This document shows, in pieces, positions 8,495-18,683 of a DNA stretch of 23,396 nucleotides (positions are counted from its first letter, which is position 1; the number at the start of each line of letters is the position of its first letter). Made by a program: the position numbers and the translations under genes. This DNA is from Seminavis robusta (lineage: Eukaryota; Bacillariophyta; Bacillariophyceae; Naviculales; Naviculaceae). Location: positions 1-23,396 of the forward strand of contig CAICTM010001744.1 of the NCBI GenBank assembly GCA_903772945.1. The letters run 5' to 3'. The notes beneath the pieces are model-generated. The model saw nothing but the letters and a program-made list of their open reading frames with translations, made no database searches and had not been told where the DNA came from.

Positions 8495-9724
8495 TTAGAA
8501 GATGTCGTCCAATTGAAAAGAGGCATCGAAGTCTTGGCCAAGGCAAAGATCGTTCCATAGACCCGACACGGAGAATCCCAGTTCCTCGTCCTGCCGACCA
8601 ATGTCGAGATGTGGAAGCTCATCGTCGTCGTCGCTTTCGGCCCCCGCCCCGTCGTTTGAATGAGAAGACCCATTGGAGAAGACAGAAGATCCGCAGTGTC
8701 CTCCTGCTTCGTCGTTGTTACCCTGATGACAATGATCCTCCCGGATCGGGTCGGGCCAGAGTCCGTCCGCTTCTTGCAAGGAGTCGAAGGTGGGCGAAAA
8801 GCTGTTGCTAGCTTCATCTTGCCTCCACTGACGTGGATTCACCATGTTCCAAAGACTCTGTGAGGATGAAGGAGCGCGTGTGGCCATCTTCGATGACGAC
8901 ACGACGGCACCGGCAATCCCGTTGCTTGTCTGCATCGTCCCAGCGGGCTGTATTGGGTATTGCATTCCCTGCTGCGATGTCTGCAAGGCTGGCAAACCAG
9001 CACTACGAAGGTAGTCCAATCCAACGGCGGGAGAACCGCGAGTGTCAGCAGCTGGAACGCTACCGAGGCCCCGCTTGCTGCCCTCCATGCACCTCGACAA
9101 GAACGCATTAGTTGGTCTCTTGTCAGCCGGGCCGCTCATCCCGGCCTCCATTGCTTTCTCCGCTCGACGAAGATGGGAAAGGATTCGTGCCGTGTTGACT
9201 TTGCGAGCGTTCGTGCCTTTCCCCACCTTCTTGATCTTTTGAGCCAGATCTGGCATGCCCATGACAAAGTCCTTGTGATAGAATTCTGTTTTGTATTGTG
9301 ATTGCAAACAAGCAACGGAAGTGTCAGCATTGACCCTCGTAAACATGAAGCATACAAGCATACCCATCGGGGTTTCGACTAACTTACCTCCATCCGAAGA
9401 TATCTTGACAAAGCCATACATGCTCACGAGGCGGAAGAAGCTCGCAAACTTGATGCGCGGAAACCATACGGGCATGATGAGACGTTCAAACCTCTTCTTG
9501 TCGATCACCCTGAAGCTTGCACCGTTACGTTGCCAGCAAACGACGCTTTTCAACCGCAGCATGTCACTGTCTCGCTTGACCAGCTCTTCAATCTCCGTGA
9601 GGCAGCGGTGCAGCAAGCAGGGAAACTCGGTGGGCATACCACTGGTTGGTAATACCGGAAGGTTCATCATTGCGCGGTTCATGATGTGTGAAGTGGATGT
9701 CGATGTTTGTTGAAGATGTGCCAA
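8495..9724 (-). CDS. Heat-shock factor (HSF)-type transcription factor
   Basis: The HSF DNA-binding domain begins at residue about 34: FPCLLHRCL, then VVCWQRNGASFRVIDKKRFE, then the recognition-helix region KFASFFRLVSMYGFVKI, then FYHKDFVMGMPDL. This is the same order as canonical HSFs (h-S-W-x-x-x-G-x-S-F, K-F-S-S-F-x-R-Q-L-N-x-Y-G-F, h-F-x-R-G). One intron, 9286-9387 (102 nt, GTAAGT...ACAG), splits the domain between SSDG and EFYHKD. Splicing gives 375 residues. The intron is a multiple of three with no in-frame stop, so the unspliced frame reads through to 409 residues. The C-terminal half is Ser/Gln-rich and ends in acidic-aromatic patches (DDDDELPHLDI, FQLDDIF) typical of activation regions. 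A clear HR-A/B heptad array is not obvious. HSF families are expanded in diatoms, so the target genes cannot be inferred. Confidence 0.9.
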   Translation of the reverse strand: MAHLQQTSTSTSHIMNRAMMNLPVLPTSGMPTEFPCLLHRCLTEIEELVKRDSDMLRLKSVVCWQRNGASFRVIDKKRFERLIMPVWFPRIKFASFFRLVSMYGFVKISSDGGKLVETPMGMLVCFMFTRVNADTSVACLQSQYKTEFYHKDFVMGMPDLAQKIKKVGKGTNARKVNTARILSHLRRAEKAMEAGMSGPADKRPTNAFLSRCMEGSKRGLGSVPAADTRGSPAVGLDYLRSAGLPALQTSQQGMQYPIQPAGTMQTSNGIAGAVVSSSKMATRAPSSSQSLWNMVNPRQWRQDEASNSFSPTFDSLQEADGLWPDPIREDHCHQGNNDEAGGHCGSSVFSNGSSHSNDGAGAESDDDDELPHLDIGRQDEELGFSVSGLWNDLCLGQDFDASFQLDDIF

Positions 9725-10301
9725 GCTTGTGTTTTATGAGCTATATCAGAAGGCGACACGTTTTATGAAAGCAAAAGCAAACAATCATCCACCAGCTCAT
9801 CAGCCCATACACAGCAACCGGCGGCCCAAGCTAGCAAGGCCCTTTGCGAACGAGCCAGTGCTGGTACCATGTAAAGCGACAATTTCATGTACCGGTAGGG
9901 TAATGACTGCAGGTACGCAAGTACCAACCAACTCGTAGTTTTGTAGTTTTGAAGCTGTACAATCGTACAATCGAGGGCTGGTACAGAAAAAGGGTTGCTC
10001 GTGGTAGCCAGAACATCCTCGAACGTGAAGCACGCAGCTTTAGACATTCTGAGGGGAAATCCCCTTCGTGACTGTGCCTTGACTGTAGTATGTACGTACG
10101 ACCACGGACATTTTGAAGCTTTTCCCTTTTAGGATGTGGCTCAGCCTTCTGTCTTTTTCAATTAGTCGACAAAAGAATCTTAAGGCCGGAGGGCACCAAA
10201 CTTGTGTTAGACTTTCAGTCGGTGGTCATACTAGTAGCTCTTGACAATCAGAAGAACTGTTAAAACGCAAAATCCACAAACCAAGACAACCCAGCTGACA
10301 G
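9725..10301. other. Intergenic, 5' flank of HSF gene
   Basis: No supported gene. Contains a GTACCGGTAGGG motif near 9889 and a TATGTACGTACGACC palindrome near 10090. It ends in the left copy of the MITE target duplication (10294-10301). Confidence 0.4.
10294..10301 (+). repeat. Left target-site duplication of MITE
   Basis: GCTGACAG, identical to 10621-10628 immediately after the right inverted repeat. Confidence 0.85.
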
Positions 10302-10620
10302 CTTGGTTGGTATTTACTGCAGTAAATCCGGGTTACTGGCTCCTTACTGTCCAATTACTGCCATTGTTGGCCACCTAATTACTGCAGTAAGTAATCCCAT
10401 GCAGTAAGTAATCTGCCTTTGCAACAGTAATATCCAGTAAATGACAGTAAAAGCACAGTAATTAGCCTTTATTACTGCAATTACTGTAGTTTACTGCCTT
10501 CAATTGGCTTTAAATTACTGTGCATAATTACTGCTACTGAGGAATTACTGCATTACTGCCATTACTGCTCCTTTTACTGACCTTATGGCAGTAAGGAATA
10601 AACAGTAAATACCAACCAAG
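10302..10620. mobile_element. MITE, hAT-like (8-bp TSD), 319 bp
   Basis: The ends are perfect 18-bp inverted repeats, CTTGGTTGGTATTTACTG at 10302-10319 and its reverse complement at 10603-10620. They are flanked by an exact 8-bp direct repeat, GCTGACAG, at 10294-10301 and 10621-10628. The body encodes nothing and contains about 23 copies of the hexamer TTACTG in either orientation (roughly 14 forward, 9 reverse). An 8-bp duplication is typical of hAT, P and Merlin transposons; terminal and subterminal short repeats as transposase sites are well known in hAT elements. The TIR does not start with the usual CAG(G)G, so assignment to hAT is tentative. The perfect TIR and duplication suggest a recent insertion. 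Confidence 0.85.
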
Positions 10621-10628
10621 GCTGACAG
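10621..10628 (+). repeat. Right target-site duplication of MITE
   Basis: GCTGACAG, identical to 10294-10301 immediately before the left inverted repeat. Confidence 0.85.
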
Positions 10629-10852
10629 TCCGAAGCAGCTCCAAAGCAAAGCTTCGCAAGCTTTCTCTGTTGTTCAGCTGTTTCTCTATGGTCAAGCGAA
10701 GAAGCTGATGTGCAGTTTCGGTGGTTAGAGCTGCAACCCTTGAGCTACTCTTCATTGTTCTTTTGATGACTACCTTCTTACTTGGGGTTTGCAGAGGGCC
10801 TGAGGTGATTTAGGTAAATGAGAATTCGCTCCGCCCCTACTGTCCTTTTAGG

Positions 10853-11189
10853 TGCGTTTGGGACTTGAGGAGCCACGCTATTTAATACTCCTGGTAGCGA
10901 CAATGTACTCCAATAGATGATGGGCTTATTTTTAAAGATAATATCTATAGCTACTACAGTAGCTAGTATATCTATTTGGTTATTTATTTGGGTGGTGGGT
11001 GGTGGAGCTGTGGGGGTACCGGTAGTACTGTAGCTCCTTAGTGCAGTGGTGAGTGGTGAGAGTGATGTGAGCTGTGAGTTGGCGGAAGGAGGCTCACCTG
11101 TGATCCTGTGAGCTATCGTGATGTATGATTTGTAGGGGGAAGTTTGCATAATGCATATGTGAGACGGGACAACAGTGGTCCCAAACGCA
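10853..11189. mobile_element. Possible small inverted-repeat element, 337 bp
   Basis: TGCGTTTGGGAC at 10853-10864 is repeated in inverse as GTCCCAAACGCA at 11178-11189. The bases just outside are AGG on both sides, which would be a 3-bp duplication as in PIF/Harbinger elements. The inverted repeat is only 12 bp and the duplication could be chance. The longest open frame across it, on the minus strand, has no recognisable coding content. Confidence 0.35.
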
Positions 11190-12903
11190 AGGACTGTTGT
11201 CAGCTTGGGTGTCTGGTTGGAGCTCTGGTAGCTCGCATAGCAGGGCTTATTTATAAGGCAAAGCTGAAACATTTTCTGTGGCCTGTGCATCGTATCCAGC
11301 AGGAGAACAAGCAAGCAAGCAATACTCAATGGTCACATCTATAGGCTCAATCTTGAAGGCATCGAAAAGGCCTGTTTCCCCTTACTAGTATGACTTTTAT
11401 GTTTGATGTTGGATGTGACTGCTAAAGGCTGATGATTCGATGATACAGTAAAGCTACAGTAATCAGTTACATTATACATGTAGATCTTCGGTATGTATGT
11501 TGTAAGAGTTGATGAGCTGCTGAGCATGAGGTGTTGTCTTGTCTTCCTAAATCCGTGGTCTCAAAACAAAGCTTTGAGGGAAGCCTCTTTCCTACTCAGT
11601 ACTTGTTTCCGTGCCTTCCTTGTGCCTTGTCCGCATCATCTTCCTTGCCTCTCGGCACTCGACACTCGACACAGCTCTTTCCTTTGCCTCAGGCCTCAGG
11701 GGCAGCTACCAACCAACGACCAGCCACAGCCCAAGTGCTTTACATGTACAGTCGTATGCTGGAGCGCAGCCAGAGCGAGCCTCGCAGCTCCCAGCCTTCC
11801 ATCCAATCATCCAAAGCCCAGCATTCTGTGCAGCTCAACAACATAAAGCAGAATGTTACTAGATGTATATATACCGTAGCAGACCAGCAGCTGGTAGGAT
11901 GAGGCTGCTTCGGATCCTTCGGAGCGGCACCTTGAGGGTTGATCGTTGCTGGTCGGCTGGTCGATGTTCCAAGATGGATAGTCCCGAATCCGTGACTATT
12001 GACCACCGATTCCATTCTGGATTGGATTTCTTTTCATTTGTTTCTGATTGCCGGGGCTTGCCCTCTTGTAGTACAAGCAAAAAAGCAGCATGCATCACAT
12101 ACATACATGCGAAGAAGAGTGAAGGGGACAGCTCTCAGAAACACAAAAGATAGAACAGAACGCTTTGCGAAGGGTGCATGCAGCCAATTGTTCTCTGCTG
12201 CAGCGATACTCCGTAGTCAGCCAAATCTTTGGTCGCCAAGATTGATTTGATTGACCGATTGACCATCTTGTCAGTTGCCAAAGCCACCAGGCAGTTCGGA
12301 GAGATCACTTACTTGGGAAAAGCGAGCTCTAGCTAAGAAAGTTGAGACTAGATCTATGCCGCGGCCACTGCCGCCATCACCTCCTGGACATCATAGTTTA
12401 GTGTCTGCTAGTGGCTAGCTTTTGGTCCCCACTACATGTAGCTGGCCAACAGGAGCTCCAGCAGGCTGGTTGGGCTCGTCAATCATGAAACCTCAAGCAG
12501 ACTGTCACTCGCTAGCTAGCTAGCTCCCTATTTCTCCACTGGCCGGCTGGGTCGTGTAATCTGCTGAGGGCCGGTTGCCAGATATCATGCAAGGTACCAG
12601 AGGAAAGGGTTGCCTACTCGGCAGCCAGTCCGTAAACAAACAGGTGGTTTACTAATGGTAACTATAGTACTATTAGGATACCGTTTGGTGTTCGTGGCGT
12701 TGCAACAGCACCTTTCCAGGGCTGCGTCTAGTCGTTGGCGGCCTCTGCAGACGCGGTATGCGCCGATATCCATACAACAAGCTATTTGACATGTACGAGC
12801 ACAATCAGTTCTGATCCCCGAAGCAGCTTTGGTTTTGGACCTTCAAAAGAGGGGGGCCGACAAAAGAGGGTCCGCAGGGAGCACACTTTACCCTGATTCC
12901 CCA
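11190..12903. other. Long intergenic stretch
   Basis: About 1.7 kb with several overlapping short open frames on both strands, none with a motif, targeting signal or family resemblance I can defend. Low-complexity GCTAGCTAGCTAGCTC lies near 12510-12525 and repeated AAAAGAGGG text near 12845-12870. It ends in the 3' flank of the lipoxygenase gene. Confidence 0.4.
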
Positions 12904-15900
12904 TCAGACGCTCACTGATGACCCCTGTGTTGCTGGATTCATTGCGTTCCAGCGACGATTGACCGGATGCTTCAGATTCTCCGCCAGGAAGGCTCTGCCA
13001 AGATCCAGCAGTTTGAACTTGTACTTCTTGTGGATTGCATTCAATGATTCAAACAGTTTCAATCTTTCTTCACCGGGCAAGTGCAGCTGTTTCGCAGCAA
13101 AGTGAGAGTACAGAGGGGTCCAGTCACCCAACAGAGGCGGAGCCCTCAGAGAGGTCAAAGAAGCAATAGTAATGCCGAAGATATAGGCACCAACGTCAAT
13201 GCGGCTCATCAGCTCTCCCTCTCCAGGCCCAAATTCTCTCATTCTTACACCTGAAAAGTCGGGGTCCGCAAAAGATGGGATGTTGTCCGAGTTGACGTTA
13301 TGCCCAGCAGTGGAGTGCCATACAATGGTGGTGATGTAATCGATTAGCTGATCCCTGGTCTTCAACTCCTTCAATCCCATATCAGTGCGCATGTACATGA
13401 GCCCATAGGGCAGGTGGCTGCAGCCTGGATCTAAGTTGCACTTGATTTGAAGGGAGAGCCTTACTGCCTTTACCCGGGTAAAGGGGTCCTCTTTCGTGCA
13501 CCAGTTTCGTCGGCGAGTCACATCGTGCTGTCCTTTTGCGTATTTCACAAGATCTAGCAGCTCCATGCAGGTCCGAGTGGTTTCAAAACCGGGCCATGCT
13601 TTGTCGTCAAAGAATAGATCGGAGTTCAGTCCACAAACACACGGATCCATGTTCCTTCCGTAACTGCGGGGGCGTGAAAGAGAAAGCCAATACTAGTATG
13701 TGAGAAACGACCATCAATGTAGGCATCTTCAGACACAAAAGACACAAAGGTGGACTCTCGACTTACGTGTTGGCGTGGTGCCAGAAACGGACTGCAGCGT
13801 CGTCTTGTAGCATAGCTTCGTCCGTCGGATAGAGAACCTTTACAAAGCTCTCCACAAACTCTCGATGCGCTTCCCAAAGGCGTATTGCTTGTGAATGGAA
13901 TGGAACTTTCCTGGTGTCCATCACCTTGTGCAAATTGGATTCTTCAAGTGCTATAGGGACGGTTCGCGAAAAGTTGAGATCTTTGTGAATGAGCATAAAG
14001 AACTCCGTGTACCCGTCCTGGGTGTATCCGCTTGCGTGGTTTAGAATGCTGTGGTTGCGACCCAACATGTGATAGGCAGCCCAATTGACAGAGTGGGTGT
14101 GTAGAGTGAACGGTTTAGTGAGAATTCTCAATCCATGGTTCTCCGGCAGACACTGCCAGGCAGCGGTGGCAAAAGGCTGGGACCACGTGAAATGCGACTC
14201 GAATACATGAAAGGTGGCCACCACAACTCGTTCCGTTACTCGGTAGAAGTATTTGGCATGCTCCCAGTCCTTTTCACCGGGCAGGAACATTCTTTTCCTG
14301 CTAGACTCCCAAATTCCCATTGGGAGCTTAGTCTTTGTATCTAGGTACAGGATGCAACCAGGTGCGAAAAAGCTCTCACGAGTCTCCAGCTTGGCAAACA
14401 CTGCCAGGTCGATTTCCGCAATTTTGTCCTTGAACCTTGCCAACGGAACTGCTTCTCCACGTCGTCGAGCCCTCTTCGCCTCGTTAGGCCAAAACTTGTA
14501 GATCATATCAAGCAATTGATCCGAAGTGGGCTTGATGTGATACCGAAACGCTTCACGGTGTTCATCTGTCATGTATTGGCTGGGTCTGCCTGGATACAAG
14601 TACTCGTAGTCATCGTTGATACCCGGTAACTTGACCTGGGTCAAGAACTTGGCACCTGGTCCAAAGAAGACTCGGTCAGCAAGCGTACGGTCGCTGGTTG
14701 GATCTTCGAATGCAGCATAGTCATTGGCATACTTCAGTTTGTCCGCCATGAAATCGGCAAGGTCGGCATACTTCTCTGTTTGCAGGAACCACCGGGGAAA
14801 ATACCAATCATCCTGGATGGTTCCCTCCAATTCCCAGCGGTAGAACGCGTAGTACTCTTCCTTAGACTGAAAGTAGATAGGTTTATCTTCAAAATCAAAC
14901 CGCGTGAAAATGTCAACCAGGCTTTCCAGCAGCTTCATATTTCCAGAGTCTACGTCGATGTCCTGATCCATGCCTGGACTGGTGAAGAAGTAGAGCGTAG
15001 TTGTGTAATCGTGGATCTTCATGCCTTCATCATTCGTAGATGGGAACAACTGAGTATAACTGATAGCTTTCTTCTCCAAATCATGATCCTCTGGAACAAA
15101 AAGAGCAAATCGCAGAACGAAGCACAAGGCAACGCCAATATCTTTTAGAACGTCACCTCGCATAACACGTTGCAGTGCAGCAGTGGATATGTTCACCCCC
15201 TGTTCACCGGTGAACCGAGGCATCTTCAAATCTGCCAAAAACTTGTTGGGATCAGGGTTGTCAACTCGACTGGCCGGAGAACACAAAAAAGTCTCCATGA
15301 CATCGGCTATTTCCGTGTCAGTGAAGTGTCCGTCAACACTGAGCGCGCTGGCAAACTTTTGATTGAAAGTTTTGAGATTGGCTGCGACTGTCTTGTTGCT
15401 GTAATGTAGGTACCAAGCGGCCAGATCGCCAAACATGGAATCTGCATGTTGGTACGGGTGCAAATCGAACATTTCTTCCTCTTCTGCGATGAGTTCTGCC
15501 CGATTGGCTTCGTCAATAGCAGCAGCATCTTGACCATTGCCCTTCCAAAAGGGAACCCACTGGAGTGGTTGCCAATCGTCCAAGAAGAGAACAAAGACAC
15601 TACTGACACATTTTCGGCAAGAGGCTGTGAACTTGGCTTTCTGCTGATGACCAAGGTCCCCATCGGTGTCATCCCGACTCAACAGGAGGTCCCATGCCAC
15701 TCCTGTCTTGTCAAGGAAGCCTTTGCTGTTGTCCATTCCAGAAAAGTCTTGCGACGATGCCATTGCATCTTCGGCCCAATGAAAGACACAATGGGTACAA
15801 GAACTAGTCGCCAGCACGAGAAAGAGTGTCGTCATGATCAGAATGATGGTCAACCCAATGATATTGACAATACGTTCTCCTCGTGTGGTCTTGTCAATAG

Positions 15901-16987
15901 TCTTGGTCAAAGCTGCCATTGATACAACAGAGCCAACTAATGCTGGACATGTCACCACCCAAGTCGGAAAGGAAAAGAAGGTCACAATCAATCCAAAGAA
16001 GACCAACTGCAGAGTCCCAAAAAATCCAATCAAGATGTAGTCAAAGTCTGCATCCTCAATTTCGTCAGGATCAAGGTACTTCTCCATGGTTTCCGGCACA
16101 GCACGAAGACTCTCCGCTCCTGCTTCTGAAATGATCATACTGACGCGGGAGATTCGCCTAAAGGCTCCGGTCCCCACTTGGCTCATACGATGCGTCATGG
16201 ACATGCGTCCCTGATGGCGATGTCGTCGAGTATGCTTATGGGCCCGAAGACAACTAGCATTGGCGTGGTCGCTTTTGCTAAGCAGGTTGTTGTTGGCATG
16301 GTCGCTTTTGCTCGAAAGAAGGTTGCTGGTATGATCGCTCTTGCTCACCAGAGGTTTGGCATGATCGCTTACGCTGAGCAGGTCGTCTGATCCTTTGAAA
16401 GACTTGGAGGAGCTCGAAGAGCATGACCCAATAGTTCCAATGGTGGATGAACTACCACTTGCGCCCTTGCTTTTCCCTCCTCGGATATTGCTGACGCGGA
16501 CAGTAGAGCTGCTCGTACTACGTTCCAACTGCTCCATGAACTGGGCTGAATACATTGCCGCATCCGTGTCACTGATGGTGTGACTACTGCGTTGCAAAGG
16601 ACTTTCATCCCCCCCGTCAATCAAACTGTTTCTGGTTTCCTCCAGTTCCGCCAAACCCTGTATAGACACTTCCGAACTGTTGAGCTGATCCATCACCTCT
16701 GTCGAAGACGTCGTAGATGCCTCTGATCTCTCTTCTCCCTCAGGAATGGCATCAAACGTAAGAATGGAGTTGGTGGAGCTCATCACCGAGTCGCGGCGAT
16801 TGGCACCGGTAGGCATGCTAAAGACAACGTTGTGGAAGCCACCAGGAGAGGTAGTACTGGCGTGAGTGCTGTTCGGTGGACTTTCGTCTTCATTGTTGCT
16901 GTTTCCCGACGATCCAGGGACGACAGAGGTGGGAGTGTTCATGGCTGTTGTTGCTGGTTGCTGCTCGAGAATAATAATATGGGTCAA
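12904..16987 (-). CDS. Membrane-anchored lipoxygenase, 1326 aa, two exons
   Basis: Exon 1 is 16987-13767 and exon 2 is 13663-12904, joined across a 103-nt intron (13664-13766, GTAAGT...GCAG) that keeps frame (HANT then YGRN). Residues 1-310 are Ser/Thr-rich and disordered, with four SDHA/SDHT repeats (about 206-243) and a His/Arg stretch. Three hydrophobic segments follow (about 317-340, 342-361, 372-395). From about 640 the lipoxygenase fold is recognisable: QLFPSTNDEGMKIHDY, HVFESH with metal ligands H927 and H932 (H-x4-H), AIRLWEAHREFVESFVKVLY then P-T-D-E-A, and LKTRDQLIDYITTIVWHSTA then GHNVNS with H1195 and S1199. The C-terminal ligand is V1326 (SSVSV), where plant and animal enzymes end in Ile. 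It should dioxygenate polyunsaturated fatty acids. No PLAT domain is evident and the membrane module is unusual. An alternative start is Met16. Confidence 0.85.
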
Positions 16988-17534
16988 TCCTGACTGGCTA
17001 TTTTACAACCTCGGCATACAGCAATCTCGGGTGAATGGTAAAGGCAACAGGACCTTATTTTGGCTCCTTCTGGAGGTGTGACGAGTGACATCGCTCCTGC
17101 TGTGGAATCTCGGTCCAGGTCTACGAGCTTAACGGACACCCATTCTATTTCAAACATACCCAGTCAAGATCACCCCCGCAAAATTTCAAAAATAAAATTG
17201 TGAGGCTGGGTTTCGCAACGCCACAGTGTTGCTTGCAAAGATTTAAGAGGAATTGCGATGCTTATCGCTGATTTTGTTGGAGCCGCACCAGTGACCAGTG
17301 ACCCAAAAAGCAACTCTCAATCCCGTAAATAATTACATCTTTGGATCTTTGGTAAACAAGATGCTCAAAGCCACGTGTCCGGGTATTCGCGGACACCGGT
17401 ACCAACTCGCAGAGACTCCTTGTTAACGTTTGTTTTACCCGTAGCCTGTACCGGTGGCCACAATCCAAACCATTGCTTCCCCAGCAAGTACTAGTATAGC
17501 TAGCTAGCCAGCAAGTTAGCTAGCTAGACCTACA
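16988..17534. other. Intergenic, 5' flank of lipoxygenase gene
   Basis: No gene seen. Contains ACACCGGTACCAAC near 17393, GTACCGGTGGCC near 17448 and a TAGCTAGCTAGCC/TAGCTAGCTAGAC run at 17498-17529 leading up to the next element. Confidence 0.4.
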
Positions 17535-17940
17535 GGACCTCTGTGGAAACTCGAGTCGTGCTACCGATCGTCTCCTAAATCCTTTTTTCGTCTCCTATTT
17601 AATGGATTTCGTCTCCTAAAAATAGGAGACAAAACGGATCGTCTCTTGAATCTTTCGTCTCCTCTTAAATCGTCTCCTATTTTCAACGGATCGTCTCCTA
17701 TTCTCAACGGATCGTCTCCTAAGTGTACTATGTAAACTGTATGGTATCGTCTCATAAATCTTTCGGATCGTCTCCTATTTCGAAACGATCGTCTCCTAAT
17801 TGGAATGTCTCCTGCTGAATCGTCTCTTTTAAATATAGGAGACGATTGCTTTCGTCTCCTAAATCATTTCGATCGTCTCCTATGCCTCGGTGTATCGTCT
17901 GTTAAGTATGTTTCCACGAATGACGTTTCCACAGAGGTCC
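17535..17940. mobile_element. Inverted-repeat element packed with CGTCTCCT array, 406 bp
   Basis: Perfect 16-bp inverted ends: GGACCTCTGTGGAAAC at 17535-17550 and its reverse complement at 17925-17940. The similarity continues weakly outward (CTACAGG against CAGTACG). Between them lie about 16 direct copies of CGTCTCCT or close variants at spacings of about 15-36 bp, often as GATCGTCTCCTA, plus two inverted copies (near 17621 and 17840) that form local hairpins with neighbours. No coding capacity. No exact target duplication is visible; TAGCTAGA and TAGCTACC just outside match at only 6 of 8. It is probably a MITE-like element. Confidence 0.65.
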
Positions 17941-18683
17941 AGTACGGTAGCTACCGTATGGTAGATGGCATTCGACACTTCAACCAAAATGAGTCTTGTA
18001 TTTTCCCCGCAAGACGGCCACTACATGCACCGGTACCGTGAATTCAGGAGGGATCCTTTGGCGTGAAAGCAAGATGGAGATACCCGTGTGAGGGTGGAAG
18101 ACCAAGTCCCAGCGCTTCCCTAGTCCTCTCCGCAGCATGCTCTTTCCTCCCAAACAATCTGCCTGCAAACTAGAAAAAAATGAGTCAAAACCAAGAGCAG
18201 CGGCAAGCCATCTCCTGCCTCTAGACAAGCCGGCCCACTCCAATTAGGCAGCAATGAAGATATTTCGAGTTGTTTCTCGTCTTAATAATAGGCGCACTTT
18301 TCGCCATGCTGTTTGTTTCTCACGTTTCGCAAGCAGATCTTATCACATCTACCCCAGCGTCCCGTGTACCAGGAGTCCAGAGCACTTTCCTTCTGATCCG
18401 CAGCGGCTTTATCAAAAAGACAACCATGCCGGCTCTGTTGAGAGTGGCACTCCGTCGTACTTATGTGGCTAAAGACGGATAATCTTGATTGAATCAAATA
18501 TTAATACAAATCTTATATGTGGTATAGGTTATTCTTAGCGAGACAATTTCACGAGTTCTATCAGGACACAAGGGGGGCAGAAATGTAGAGTGGGGAATGA
18601 AACAAGCAACGGGAGCCAGTAGATGGATACACAACACGTCAACATAGAGGAAGAAGGAAAACAATTGTAGATGGGTGGATCTT
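17941..18683. other. Intergenic stretch
   Basis: No supported gene. A plus-strand frame at 18270-18482 begins with a hydrophobic, signal-like stretch (FLVLIIGALFAMLFVSHVS) but starts with TTG directly after an in-frame TGA and has no ATG in a sensible place. A CACCGGTACCGTG motif lies near 18029. Confidence 0.35.

Noticed and set aside
10778..11329. 183-codon minus-strand open frame
   Set aside because: It runs across the candidate inverted-repeat element, has low-complexity Thr/Pro stretches and no motif or signal, so it looks like a chance frame.
17535..17940. CRISPR-like array
   Set aside because: The repeat core is only about 8-12 bp, spacing is irregular, some copies are inverted, and there are no cas genes; inverted ends point to a transposon-like element in a eukaryotic context.
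18270..18482. Small secreted-protein-like frame on the plus strand
   Set aside because: It has a TTG start immediately downstream of an in-frame stop; the only internal ATG removes most of the hydrophobic segment.
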